DNA of 64,000 nucleotides from Halobacterium sp. R2-5 (GCF_011734195.1 NZ_JAANTH010000002.1:620001-684000), one strand, 5' to 3'; numbered from the stretch's first letter, positions 8,756 through 16,797 are shown. Program-made: numbers and translations. Notes: a model not told the origin generated them from the letters alone.

Positions 8756-9326
8756 GTGGCCGGTCGCACTGCGCGGGACGACCGAGACGGTCGTGACGAC
8801 CCGCGGACCGAACGACCTCTGGAACGTCGCTGCATTGGGCCTGCGGGCACCGGATGGAGGAAATCCCGCGACGGCGACGACGTGGGGGAACACGCGGACG
8901 CGCCGGAACCTCCACCGCGAGGGCGGCGGGTACGTCCAGTTCGTGCGCGACCCCGTGGTGTTCGTAGACGCCGCGCTCTCGATTCGCGAGGAGGCCGACC
9001 CCGTGCTCGACGCGGCGGACGCGTGGGCGGAAGTCGACACCGAGCACGTCGACACGGACGAGTCGGGCGGAACGCGCCGCGAGCACTGGGAACTCCACCC
9101 GGTCGAGACCGAGGTCGTCCGGGAGTCGCCCGCCGCGATAAATCGCGGCTTCAACGCGGTCGTGGAGGCGACCGTCGCGGCCTCGCGGCTGGACGTCGAG
9201 GCCTACGACACGGAGGCGCTGCGCGAGCGCCTGCGGTTCTTCGAGGAGGTCGCGCACACCTGCGGCGGCGACCGCGAGCACGAGGCGATCGAGCGAGTGC
9301 GCGAGCACGCCGACGCCGACTGGTAG
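8748..9326 (+). CDS. DUF447 family protein (split-barrel flavin-binding type)
   Basis: The 192-residue protein fits DUF447: an N-terminal beta-barrel with GTTETVVTTRGPNDLWNVAALG, then TTWGNTRTRRNLHREG, a strand VQFVRDPVVFVDAAL, and a helical C-terminus with ESPAAINRGFNAVVEATVAA. Family members resemble FMN-binding split barrels and are found in archaea and in methylotrophic bacteria with archaeal-type C1 cofactors. The function is not established. The gene overlaps the CitG-like gene by 8 bases and is the last gene of the cofD cluster. Confidence 0.8.
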   Translation: MTEWPVALRGTTETVVTTRGPNDLWNVAALGLRAPDGGNPATATTWGNTRTRRNLHREGGGYVQFVRDPVVFVDAALSIREEADPVLDAADAWAEVDTEHVDTDESGGTRREHWELHPVETEVVRESPAAINRGFNAVVEATVAASRLDVEAYDTEALRERLRFFEEVAHTCGGDREHEAIERVREHADADW

Positions 9327-9385
9327 GCGTCTGCGCGCGTCTGTGTGTGGAGAAGGTACTTACCGGACCCGGTGGAAGCCCGGGT

Positions 9386-10246
9386 ATGCGACGACGCGCC
9401 CTCCTCGCTTCGAGTGCGACCCTCCTCGGCGGCGGGCTCGCCGGCTGTCTCGGCGACTCCGGCGGCGGCGAGCCGGCGACCGGAGCGCCGACGACCGACT
9501 CGACCACCGCAGAGCCGACGGAATCGACGACGTCGCAGACCACGTACGACGCGGGCGTCTCCGCGGCGTTCGAGCGCCTCCAGCCGAACGTCGTCGTGCT
9601 CGGCGTCGACTCCGTAGGCGTCCGACCGGACGGCTCCCAGTACGCGTTCTTCCACGTGGCGGTGGCGGACGGCGACGCGCCAGAGCGGTCCGCGTTCGAG
9701 TTCCGGTTCGACGGCGATAGCTACCCGCCGGGCGTCGACACGTCGGGCACGCTCTGGCGGGACAGCGAGGGCGACGACCGCTACACCGCCGCCCGCGGGG
9801 CCGGCTGGCTCGTCTTCGAGCTCCCGGAGACCGGGGACGCCGGCGACGCCGCGCTCGCGCTCGGTGGCGACGAGTGGAGCGTTGCTGAGCTGGTCCGCGA
9901 GCGCCTCGAAGCGCCGTCGCCGTCGTTGTCCCTGGATTGGGACGCGCCCGAGGAACAGCCCGCGGGTACGTCCACGCTCGGATTCACGGTGACTAACGAC
10001 AGCGAGCGCGACACGTGGTTCGTCGGCGGCGTGAACGCCGTCGAGATTCGGGGGGCGCACGCGCCCGTCGCGGGCCTCGCGCGAGAGATTCCCGCCAGGG
10101 AGACGGTCTCGTGGGAGATAACCCACGAGAACGGGAAAGCGCCCGGCGACGACTCGGTCGGCGACGGGGAACCGGACGGCGAGTACCGACTCACGTGGGC
10201 GCAGGGAGAGCGGGAGCAGGAGGTGTACTTCGTCGCGGGCGAGTAG
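9386..10246 (+). CDS. Twin-arginine lipoprotein of unknown function
   Basis: The 286-residue protein begins MRRRALLASSATLLGGG and has a lipobox LAGC, so it is probably exported by the Tat route and lipid-anchored, as is common in haloarchaea. A Ser/Thr/Pro-rich linker (about 25-55) leads to a beta-rich domain. A segment near residue 200 (TSTLGFTVTNDSERDTWFVGG) looks like an Ig-type or CARDB-like beta-sandwich, with a second beta-domain before it. There is no catalytic motif. The ATG at 9386 places the RR pair at positions 2-3. It follows the cofD cluster with a 59-base gap and is not coupled to it. Confidence 0.7.
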   Translation: MRRRALLASSATLLGGGLAGCLGDSGGGEPATGAPTTDSTTAEPTESTTSQTTYDAGVSAAFERLQPNVVVLGVDSVGVRPDGSQYAFFHVAVADGDAPERSAFEFRFDGDSYPPGVDTSGTLWRDSEGDDRYTAARGAGWLVFELPETGDAGDAALALGGDEWSVAELVRERLEAPSPSLSLDWDAPEEQPAGTSTLGFTVTNDSERDTWFVGGVNAVEIRGAHAPVAGLAREIPARETVSWEITHENGKAPGDDSVGDGEPDGEYRLTWAQGEREQEVYFVAGE

Positions 10247-10292
10247 CCAGTTCGGCAGTCATCGTGAAGGGCGTGAAGCGCGTCTCTGTCGT

Positions 10293-11135
10293 ATGGCGAA
10301 CAACACGCTCGACGACCGCGACCGCGTGATTCTGGAGGCGCTCCACGACGGCCCGGCGGACGCCGAGTCGCTGGCGGACACCGCGAACGCGAGCGCCGAG
10401 GACCTCCAGGACCGGCTCTCTCGCCTCGCGGACAACGGACTGGTGGAGCGCGTCGAGGGCGGGTTCGCGCTCACGGACGGCGGCGAGCGGGTCCTCGCCG
10501 CCTCCCCCGCGGGCGTCCGCGACAACCGCATCGACACGCCCGACGACGTCGACGCCGAAATCGAGGCCCTCGATCTGCGCCCGGACCGCGCGGACGCCGT
10601 CCGCGACGCGTTCGCGTTCCTCCGCTACTGGGGCGAGGCCTCCGGGCGGGAGATCGTGGACGCCGTCCACACGGAGAGCCCCGCGGACTTCGACGACAGC
10701 GAGGCGTGGTGGGGGTTCGTCGCGGGACGGTTGGCCGAGCTGCCGCCCGTCGAGGCGCCCGGTTCCGGGGCGGAAACGTGGCGCTACGACGGCACGCCGG
10801 TCGTCGCCCAGCAGGGCGAGGACGGCAGGCTGATGCTCGGCTCCGAGGGGCAACACAGCAGCGCGAAGTACGCGCTCGAAGCGCTCCCTGTCGATGGCGA
10901 CGAGCGCGGAGCGGTCCGCGCGGCGTTCGACCACCTCTCGCGTGAGGGCGAAGTCGAGGCCGCCGAACTCCGGGAGGCGGTCTTCCCCGACCACGACGCC
11001 GGCTACGATTCTGCCGAGGAGTGGTGGGCGTTCGTCGCAGAGCACCTCGCGTCGCTGCCCGGCGTCGAGCAGCGGGATAGGCACGACGGTAGTGGCGGTG
11101 CCGTCTGGGTGTACCGCGAGACTGACGACGAGTAG
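10293..11135 (+). CDS. Winged-helix-like protein with an internal tandem duplication
   Basis: The 280-residue protein begins with a winged-helix module (about 1-70: LDDRDRVILEALHDGPADAE, DRLSRLADNGLVERVEGGFAL). Two related modules follow, about 95-165 and 198-275. Each has an AVRxAFxxL helix, an E-V-E or G-R-E helix, a D-D/Y-S-x-E-x-WW-x-FVA core, an ExLPxVE turn and a final WRY or VWVY strand. The repeats look like degenerate winged helices or a protein-binding fold. The family and function are not recognised. It stands alone between the lipoprotein and deoxyhypusine synthase. Confidence 0.7.
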   Translation: MANNTLDDRDRVILEALHDGPADAESLADTANASAEDLQDRLSRLADNGLVERVEGGFALTDGGERVLAASPAGVRDNRIDTPDDVDAEIEALDLRPDRADAVRDAFAFLRYWGEASGREIVDAVHTESPADFDDSEAWWGFVAGRLAELPPVEAPGSGAETWRYDGTPVVAQQGEDGRLMLGSEGQHSSAKYALEALPVDGDERGAVRAAFDHLSREGEVEAAELREAVFPDHDAGYDSAEEWWAFVAEHLASLPGVEQRDRHDGSGGAVWVYRETDDE

Positions 11136-11209
11136 CGCGTCCGCGAGCGTCGAACTGCGGGTCGTCGGATGTCGGGACGTTCAAATCGCCGCGCCCACTA
11201 CGCGGGAGC

Positions 11210-12196
11210 ATGACCGACGACGACACCCGCGAGAACGTCCTCCCGGGGTCCGACGGCGAACTGGACACCGCGGACGTCCGCGGCTACGACTTCCGCGGCG
11301 ACTTCGACTTCTTCGAGATGCTGGACGCGTACGCGACCACCGGCTTCCAGGCGACTCACCTCGCAGAGGGCGTCGACATCGTCCGCGACATGCAGGACGA
11401 CGACGCCACCGTCTACCTGACGTTTACGTCGAACATCGTCTCCTCGGGGCTGCGGGAGGTGCTCGCGTACCTCGTCCGCGAGGGCCACGTCGACGTCATC
11501 ATCACCACGTCGGGGTCGCTCACCGAGGACGTCATCAAGACCGCGAAACCGTTCAAGATGGGCGAGTGGGACGCCGACGAGGCCGCGCTCCGCGAGGAGG
11601 GTATCAACCGCCTCGGCAACATCTTCGTGCCCTCGGACCGCTACGTCTGGCTCGAAGAGTACCTCTACGACTTCTTCGACGACTTCTTCGCCGAGGAGAA
11701 GGTCCGCACGCCCACGGAGTTCGCGAAGGAGCTCGGCGAGACTCTCGACGACGAGGACTCCATCCTGAAGAACGCCGCCGACCAGGACGTCCCCGTGTTC
11801 TGTCCGGCGCTCACGGACGCCGAGATCGGGAACTTCCTCTACTACTACCGGCAGGGCTACGACTCCGAGGTCGGCATCGAGATCGTCGACGACTACGACA
11901 CCCTCATCGAGGAAGGCCTGCTCGCGGATACGACGGGGCTCATCGCGGTCGGCGACGGCGTCCCCAAGCACCACGCCATCATGACGAACCTCTTCCGCGG
12001 CGGCGCCGAGTACGCCGTCTACGTCTCCACCGGCATGGAGGGCGACGGCTCGCTGTCGGGCGCTCCGCCCGAGGAAGCCGTCTCCTGGGGGAAGATCAAG
12101 GACGACTCCGAGACCAACTACACGCAGATCGAAGCCGAAGCCACGCTCGTCCTCCCGCTGCTGGTCGCCGGCGCGTTCGAGCGGGACTCGGAGTAG
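11210..12196 (+). CDS. dys: Deoxyhypusine synthase family protein
   Basis: The 328-residue protein aligns with deoxyhypusine synthase along its length: GFQATHLAEGVDIVRDM, LTFTSNIVSSGLREVLAYL, VDVIITTSGSLTEDVIKTAKP, then GDGVPKHHAI and a C-terminal EAVSWGKIK...ATLVLPLLVAGAF. The enzyme transfers an aminobutyl group (from spermidine, or in halophiles probably via agmatine) to a lysine in aIF5A. In my hand alignment the residue matching the human catalytic Lys329 is Gln306 (Thr305 just before), not Lys. Alignment around this two-residue insertion is uncertain. It is monocistronic, followed by the cloverleaf repeat. Confidence 0.85.
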   Translation: MTDDDTRENVLPGSDGELDTADVRGYDFRGDFDFFEMLDAYATTGFQATHLAEGVDIVRDMQDDDATVYLTFTSNIVSSGLREVLAYLVREGHVDVIITTSGSLTEDVIKTAKPFKMGEWDADEAALREEGINRLGNIFVPSDRYVWLEEYLYDFFDDFFAEEKVRTPTEFAKELGETLDDEDSILKNAADQDVPVFCPALTDAEIGNFLYYYRQGYDSEVGIEIVDDYDTLIEEGLLADTTGLIAVGDGVPKHHAIMTNLFRGGAEYAVYVSTGMEGDGSLSGAPPEEAVSWGKIKDDSETNYTQIEAEATLVLPLLVAGAFERDSE

Positions 12197-12244
12197 TTCT
12201 GTTCCGCGGGCGACGTAACGGCCTTCTGCTGTTCGTTCTCCTCG

Positions 12245-12487
12245 GAAGCCCCGAAGCTGTGGACTCGGGAGGCTCGCTGCGCGCTCCCTCCGGTCGCGTG
12301 CTTACTTCGCCTGCCTTCGTCCACAGCTTCGCCCCTTTCAGTCCGCCCGCTACCGGCTGACCGACCGGCTACGGGTGGACTGAAAGGGGCGGGCCGCTCG
12401 CGCTTGCGTGGTCGTCTCGGCGGCCGCTATCTGCGAGCGGAGCGAGCAGATATGCCGGCGAGCGACCGCGAGCGGCCCGGGGCTTTC
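12245..12487. repeat. Cloverleaf inverted-repeat element, copy A
   Basis: In this non-coding stretch I find a short outer stem (AAGCCCC at 12246-12252 with GGGGCTT at 12479-12485) and three consecutive hairpins. Left arm: 12252-12264 with 12319-12331 (13 bp perfect). Central: 12331-12344 with 12377-12390 (14 bp perfect; extends to 19 bp with one G-T pair). Right arm: 12390-12402 with 12467-12479 (13 bp), holding a nested hairpin near 12429-12451. The stems share boundary bases, so not all can form fully at once. A second copy with the same plan is at 40371-40607. It may be a mobile-type repeat or a structured RNA; nothing in it encodes a protein. Confidence 0.75.
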
Positions 12488-12560
12488 GAGGTATCGAGAC
12501 CGAACGTGTCCCCCGTACACCCAGTCCTCCGAAGTGTAGCTGCTGCTCGCGAAACGAATG

Positions 12561-12568
12561 CTTTTAAC
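12561..12568 (+). promoter_or_regulatory. TATA-like box of rps17e
   Basis: CTTTTAAC lies 24-31 bases before the ATG of rps17e. This is the usual spacing for a leaderless or near-leaderless haloarchaeal transcript, in a region otherwise rich in G and C. Confidence 0.55.
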
Positions 12569-12591
12569 GCGAGGCGAATGAACGAATCCGT

Positions 12592-12771
12592 ATGGCCATC
12601 AAGCCCGACTACGTCAAGAAGACGGGGAACATCCTCATGGAGCGGTACCCCGACGCGTTCAGCCGAGAGGACTTCGAGCACAACAAGGAAGCAGTCACGG
12701 AGCTGACGAACGTGGAGTCGAAGCCGGTCCGCAACCGCATCGCGGGCTACATCACGCACAAGCGAAACTAA
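12592..12771 (+). CDS. rps17e: 30S ribosomal protein S17e
   Basis: The 59-residue protein reads [20 protein letters not shown] at the start and ends [12 protein letters not shown], which is archaeal S17e, a small-subunit protein found only in archaea and eukaryotes. Archaeal S17e is about 60 residues, so it is complete. The gene is followed 49 bases later by asd, an arrangement I recall from other haloarchaea. The TATA-like box at 12561 points to a start with almost no leader. Confidence 0.93.
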   Translation: MAIKPDYVKKTGNILMERYPDAFSREDFEHNKEAVTELTNVESKPVRNRIAGYITHKRN

Positions 12772-12820
12772 ATTTTCCACGACCCGAAGGGGTTTCACTA
12801 CCCGGTCCTGAGGGGTGGGT

Positions 12821-13852
12821 ATGACCTCTGTAGGCGTACTCGGAGCTACTGGCGCAGTCGGCCAGCGATTCATCCAGCTGCTCGACGGCCACCCCGAATT
12901 CGAACTCTCCGTCCTGACCGCGAGCCCGGACAGCGCGGGGGAGCGATACCGCGACGCGGCGAAGTGGCGACTCGACACGGCGATTCCCGAGGACGTGGCG
13001 GACGTCGAAGTCCGCGAGACCGACCCGGACGCGATTCCGAACGACACCGACCTGCTGTTCTCCGCGCTGCCGTCCAGCGTCGGCGAGCGCGTCGAGCCCG
13101 AGCTCTGCGAGGCGGGGTTCGTGGTGTCCTCGAATTCGAGCAACTCGCGGGCGGCCGACGACGTGCCGCTCGTTGTTCCCGAGGTGAACGCCGACCACCT
13201 CGACCTCATCGACGTGCAGCGCGACGAGCGCGGGTGGGACGGCGCGCTCGTGAAGAACCCGAACTGTTCGACGATCACGATGGTGCCGACGCTCGCGGCG
13301 CTGCGCCAGTTCGGCCTCGAACGCGTGCACGTCTCGACGCTGCAGGCCGTCTCCGGCGCGGGCTACTCCGGCGTGACGTCGATGGAGATCATCGACAACG
13401 CGGTCCCGCACATCGGCGGCGAGGAAGCGAAGATGGAGACCGAGTCCCGCAAGCTCCTCGGTGAGTTCACGGATTCGGAGGTGTCCTGGCACGACGCCAG
13501 CGTCTCAGCGTCGTGTAACCGCATTCCGACCCTCGATGGCCACCTGGAGAACGTCTTCGTGGAAACCCGCGACGAGCCGGCGCCCGAGGAGGTCGCCGAG
13601 GCCTTCGAGAACGCGCCGACGCTGGACCTGCCGAGCGCGCCCGACCAGCTCGTCCACGTCTTCGAGGAGCCCGACCGCCCGCAGCCGCGCCTCGACCGCA
13701 TGCTCGGCGACGGGATGGCGGTCGCGGCGGGCGGCATCCAGGAGACCGACACGGGCATCCAGTACAACTGCCTCGCGCACAACACCATCCGGGGCGCAGC
13801 GGGCGCCAGCCTCCTCAACGGCGAACTGCTCGCCAGCGAGGGCTGGGTCTGA
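12821..13852 (+). CDS. asd: Aspartate-semialdehyde dehydrogenase
   Basis: The 343-residue protein begins with an NADP-binding GATGAVGQRFIQLL and has the active-site NPNCST (Cys149), then VSTLQAVSGAGYSG, and closes with AAGASLLNGELL. It reduces aspartyl phosphate to the semialdehyde, the branch point to threonine, methionine and lysine. The archaeal/fungal-type length is normal. The ATG at 12821 was preferred over an in-frame codon two residues earlier because MTSVGVLGATG places the beta-strand correctly. Confidence 0.93.
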   Translation: MTSVGVLGATGAVGQRFIQLLDGHPEFELSVLTASPDSAGERYRDAAKWRLDTAIPEDVADVEVRETDPDAIPNDTDLLFSALPSSVGERVEPELCEAGFVVSSNSSNSRAADDVPLVVPEVNADHLDLIDVQRDERGWDGALVKNPNCSTITMVPTLAALRQFGLERVHVSTLQAVSGAGYSGVTSMEIIDNAVPHIGGEEAKMETESRKLLGEFTDSEVSWHDASVSASCNRIPTLDGHLENVFVETRDEPAPEEVAEAFENAPTLDLPSAPDQLVHVFEEPDRPQPRLDRMLGDGMAVAAGGIQETDTGIQYNCLAHNTIRGAAGASLLNGELLASEGWV

Positions 13853-13897
13853 GACCGCGACACTCGTTTTAAGCCCCGCTCCCGCGAACCGTCGGTC

Positions 13898-14719
13898 GTG
13901 ACTCGCGTCGAGTGGACGTACACCGCCGAGACGAGCCGGCTGCTGCGCGCGCTCGCGCTCGCCGCGTTCGGTGCCATCGGCGGTCTGTTCGTGCTCGTCG
14001 GCGCCCTCGCGACGTTCGTCGTCGCGAGCTCGCTGCTCGCGGGCGAGTTCGCCGTCCTCGCGGTCCTGCTGGCGTTCGGCCTGCTCGGCGCACGCCGGCT
14101 GGCGACCCACGCCGCGCTCGCGCGCAGCGAGCGCGGGCTCCCCGCGTTCCTCTCGGCCCGCGAACTGCTCGCGGCGAGCGTGGGGTGGGCCGTGTTTCTC
14201 GGCGCACTCCTCGCACTCGACGTGCCGTCCGAAATCGTCTACGCGTGCATCCTCGTCGCCGTGTTCGGCTGCCTCCCGGTCGCCGCGGCGCTCCGGAGCG
14301 AGGGGTACGCAGACACGAATGCGGGCGCGTTCGAGGTGAACGACCACGGGGGACCGCTGTCGGCCGTCGACCGCGTGAGCCGGTACGACCTCGGGCCCGT
14401 CGCCGTGCTCTGGATTCGCTACCACGACGGCGCGGGCGGCGCGTCGGCGCCGCGACTGCTCGGCGTGCCGGCCGAGCGCGCCGACAGCGCCCAGGCGGCG
14501 CTCGAATCGAGCGGCGCTGGCCCGCCCGAGCGCGACCGGAATCCGACGATAACGAGGACGCTGTACGCGTTCGCCGTCGGGTCGTTCGCGCTCGCCGCGG
14601 CGTTCGCGTACTTCGCTGCCAACGAGACGGGCGACGCCGCGTTCCTCGGCGGCTACGTCGCCGTGTTCGTCGCGCTCTTCGGTACGATGTTCGCGTGGCT
14701 CGGCTACGTCGAGGGCTAG
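13898..14719 (+). CDS. Multi-pass membrane protein, function unknown
   Basis: The 273-residue protein starts at GTG; CGTTTTAAGC about 26-31 bases upstream fits a leaderless promoter. There are hydrophobic segments near residues 17-50, 50-65, 95-135, then a soluble part (about 140-205) with YDLGPVAVLWIRYHDG, then two more segments (about 220-270). This suggests a membrane protein of about six passes with one cytosolic domain between segments. I recognise no family. It overlaps the end of the convergent dehydrogenase by 4 bases. Confidence 0.7.
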   Translation: MTRVEWTYTAETSRLLRALALAAFGAIGGLFVLVGALATFVVASSLLAGEFAVLAVLLAFGLLGARRLATHAALARSERGLPAFLSARELLAASVGWAVFLGALLALDVPSEIVYACILVAVFGCLPVAAALRSEGYADTNAGAFEVNDHGGPLSAVDRVSRYDLGPVAVLWIRYHDGAGGASAPRLLGVPAERADSAQAALESSGAGPPERDRNPTITRTLYAFAVGSFALAAAFAYFAANETGDAAFLGGYVAVFVALFGTMFAWLGYVEG

Positions 14720-15663
14720 GCGACGCGGTTGCGCAGCTCCTCGTCCGTATCGAGGCGCGGGACGTTCGTCGCGACGATGTCCGCGAGGCGATCCCAGTAC
14801 TCGGGCGTCTGGCCGGCGTTGTGCGGCGTCACGACGACGTTCTCGAAGTTCCACAGCGGGTGGTCCTCGGGTAGCGGCTCGGGGTCGGTGACGTCGAGGG
14901 CCGCCCCGCGGATGTGTTCGCGGCGAATCGCCGACACCAGCGCGTCCTGGTCGACGACCGGGCCGCGAGCGACGTTCACGAGCACGCTCTCCGGCGGCAG
15001 CGTGTCGAAGGTCGCCTCGTCCACGAGGTTCCGCGTGGTGTCCGTCAGCGGGCACGCCAGCACGAGGTAGTCGGTGCGCGCGAACGCGCCGTGGAGCGCG
15101 TCGTCGTCGAATCCGACGACTTCGTCCGTGGGTCCGCCCTTCTCGGGCGTGTACCGCACGCCGATGGTGTCCACGTCGAACCCCTGGAGGCGCTCGACGA
15201 CGGCCTCGCCGATGGCGCCGAGGCCGACCACGGTCACCGTCGAGCCTTTCAGCTCGTACGCCTGGTAGTGGCGGTACTCGCGGTGCCGCTGGCGTCGAAT
15301 CCCCTCGTGGAGGCGGCGCGCGAACGTCAGCACGTACCCCAGCACTTGCTCGGAGGCGCTCGGCGCGTGCACGCCCGCGGCGTTCGTCACCGGGACGCCA
15401 CGCGATTCGAATTCTTCGAGCGGCAGGTGCTCGTAGCCGGCGTACGCGCCCGCGAACAGCTCGATGTCCTCGGCTTCGGACAGCAGCGCCTCGTCGATGT
15501 CCACGCCTGTCACGACGCGGGCGTCCGCGACGAGTTCGCGCTCCTCGGCGGGCGTCCGCGCCACCGCGACGTCCTGGTCGGGGAGCCGGTCTCGCAGCGC
15601 GTCGGCGTACTCCGACATCCGGGTGCCGTGCGCGCCCGTGCGGAGGACTGTGATGTCTGGCAT
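14716..15663 (-). CDS. D-2-hydroxyacid dehydrogenase (NAD-dependent)
   Basis: The 315-residue protein shows the D-isomer-specific dehydrogenase set: the Rossmann motif VVGLGAIGEAVVERL, catalytic Arg region NVARGPVVDQDALV, catalytic Glu region ALDVTDPEPLPEDHPLW and catalytic His in VVTPHNAGQTPEYW. The N-terminal substrate domain begins PDITVLRTGAHGTRMSEYA. Such enzymes reduce 2-oxoacids (glyoxylate, hydroxypyruvate, 3-phosphoglycerate or lactate types). Substrate cannot be chosen. It stands alone, convergent with the membrane protein. Confidence 0.9.
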   Translation of the reverse strand: MPDITVLRTGAHGTRMSEYADALRDRLPDQDVAVARTPAEERELVADARVVTGVDIDEALLSEAEDIELFAGAYAGYEHLPLEEFESRGVPVTNAAGVHAPSASEQVLGYVLTFARRLHEGIRRQRHREYRHYQAYELKGSTVTVVGLGAIGEAVVERLQGFDVDTIGVRYTPEKGGPTDEVVGFDDDALHGAFARTDYLVLACPLTDTTRNLVDEATFDTLPPESVLVNVARGPVVDQDALVSAIRREHIRGAALDVTDPEPLPEDHPLWNFENVVVTPHNAGQTPEYWDRLADIVATNVPRLDTDEELRNRVA

Positions 15664-15764
15664 CGAGTCGGGCGTCGGCGGCGACCACCCTAAGCGTTGT
15701 GCGACAGCCGTCCTACTCGCCGGTTTACGAAGGGTTTTTGGCCGCTGTCAAGTATCCAGAGACG

Positions 15765-15992
15765 ATGAGTGAGTCCGAGGGGCTGTCGTGCGCGGCGAAG
15801 CTCGCGCGCGTCGTCCTCGACAACTGCGGCCCGCTCTCACCGGCCGAAGTGGCCGAGGAGGCGCGCCTCTCCGAAGCCGACGCCGCCGACGCGCTCGCGG
15901 AGCTCGACGACGCCGACCTCGCGGAGTGCGTCTGCGGGCTCTGCGAGACCCGCGAACAGGTGTACGCGCTCACGGAGACCGCAGAGGCGTAA
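15765..15992 (+). CDS. Small winged-helix-like protein with Cys-x-Cys-x-x-Cys
   Basis: The 75-residue protein reads as an HTH: KLARVVLDNCGPLSPAEVAE, then SEADAADALAELDDADLAEC, then a wing-like end with CVCGLCETREQVYALT. Three closely spaced cysteines in the wing, with others earlier (Cys9, Cys20), could bind a metal or sense redox. Chosen start is the ATG at 15765, giving MSESEGLS; an upstream in-frame start would place residues over the likely promoter of the divergent gene. It resembles small haloarchaeal MarR/TrmB-type HTH proteins. Confidence 0.65.
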   Translation: MSESEGLSCAAKLARVVLDNCGPLSPAEVAEEARLSEADAADALAELDDADLAECVCGLCETREQVYALTETAEA

Positions 15993-16337
15993 CCCTCTTT
16001 CTGCGCGGCCGCCTACGACACGACGCGCGCCGTTTGTCCCCGGCCGAGTCTGTCCATCCGGACGCGATGACCGCTCGGAGAACCCCGGCGTGCGACAGTC
16101 GCGGTTCGGTATTCGGAGTGCTCAGCACTCCCGCCGCGCCGGTTTCACCGGCTCGGCAACTGGCGGCTCCGCAGAAGCCGCCCGCCCGCCACGAGGGTTT
16201 CCCGGCCGACGGGGCACGCCGCCCACGGATGAGGTCGGTCGTTAGTGTCGCGGGCGCACATTGAGCCTCTCAGCGTTCGCTGTGTCCGTTTCTGTGTGCA
16301 GCCAACCCCTTATTCGGCAGGTCGCACTAGCAGTAGC
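15993..16337. other. Gap of about 345 bases with no gene
   Basis: I find no plausible coding frame here. It holds the run of hairpins at 16115-16182 and, near its end, a TATA-like CTTATT (about 16310) 28 bases before the remnant ATG at 16338. The remaining sequence shows no recognised RNA family. Confidence 0.5.
16115..16182. other. Three consecutive short hairpins
   Basis: Within 68 bases: a near-perfect palindrome GGAGTGCT-C-AGCACTCC (16115-16131); GCCGGT-TTC-ACCGGC (16138-16152); and GGCGGCT with AGCCGCC (16162-16168 and 16176-16182, 7-base loop). They lie about 120 bases after the small HTH gene, so they could be its RNA end structure, or part of an untranslated RNA. It does not match any RNA family I know. 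Confidence 0.45.
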
Positions 16338-16673
16338 ATGGCCAGTTCGACCAGAGACGGAGTGGACCACGCCGACGAAATCCGTCTGTGGCGCGAGGAT
16401 GGCTGGTGGGTGGCGACAGGTCACTCGGTCGAACGGAACCATCACCGTTGCAGAGAACTCGGCAGGCGGGAACACGGTGAGCGTAGAACTGCCACGGTGA
16501 CAGTTCGCCTCCGCGTCCGACACTATCTGGAAGATACAGCGATTGGCCAGCACGTCGTAGCCGAACGAGGGGAGCGGCGAGGCATCTCACCGATTGGTCG
16601 GTCTCGACGACGTTCGAAGCGGTCGGCCCCACGCTGTTCCCGGCTGGTTTGCCGCGCTATCGACCCCAGCTAG
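16338..16673 (+). pseudogene. Decayed HicB/HicA-like toxin-antitoxin remnant
   Basis: The ATG at 16338 begins MASSTRDGVDHADEIRLWRE then DGWWVA, which matches the start of haloarchaeal HicB-type antitoxins as I remember them. The expected continuation (the rest of the HicB domain) is absent. Instead the frame runs into TGHS... and then RRTATVTVRL, recalling the TGSH...RTVTVP core of HicA mRNA interferases, after which similarity fades. This looks like a fusion by deletion of a hicBA-type locus. A TATA-like box sits upstream. The match is by eye and partial. Confidence 0.33.
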
Positions 16674-16797
16674 GTTTGCGCGAATCGGCCGTATGGAACC
16701 CGCGACTGTTTCGTGGTGGCGCTTGTGGCGTCTTGTCAGCGGATACACGGACGGTAATTTTATGTCGTTCGTCCATCAGTAACCCGGTGGCTGTTCC

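Noticed and set aside
12201-12590. Open frames through cloverleaf copy A (for example 12404-12706)
   Set aside because: They follow from the G+C-rich palindromes and overlap S17e in another frame.
13505-15688. A 727-codon minus-strand frame across 13505-15688
   Set aside because: It is antisense to asd and the membrane protein and out of frame with the dehydrogenase; composition is Arg/Ala/Gly-rich noise.
16594-16782. A 62-codon frame (MVGLDDVRSGRPHAV) between the remnant and the DUF4242 gene
   Set aside because: No family-like features and it runs over the probable promoter of the next gene.
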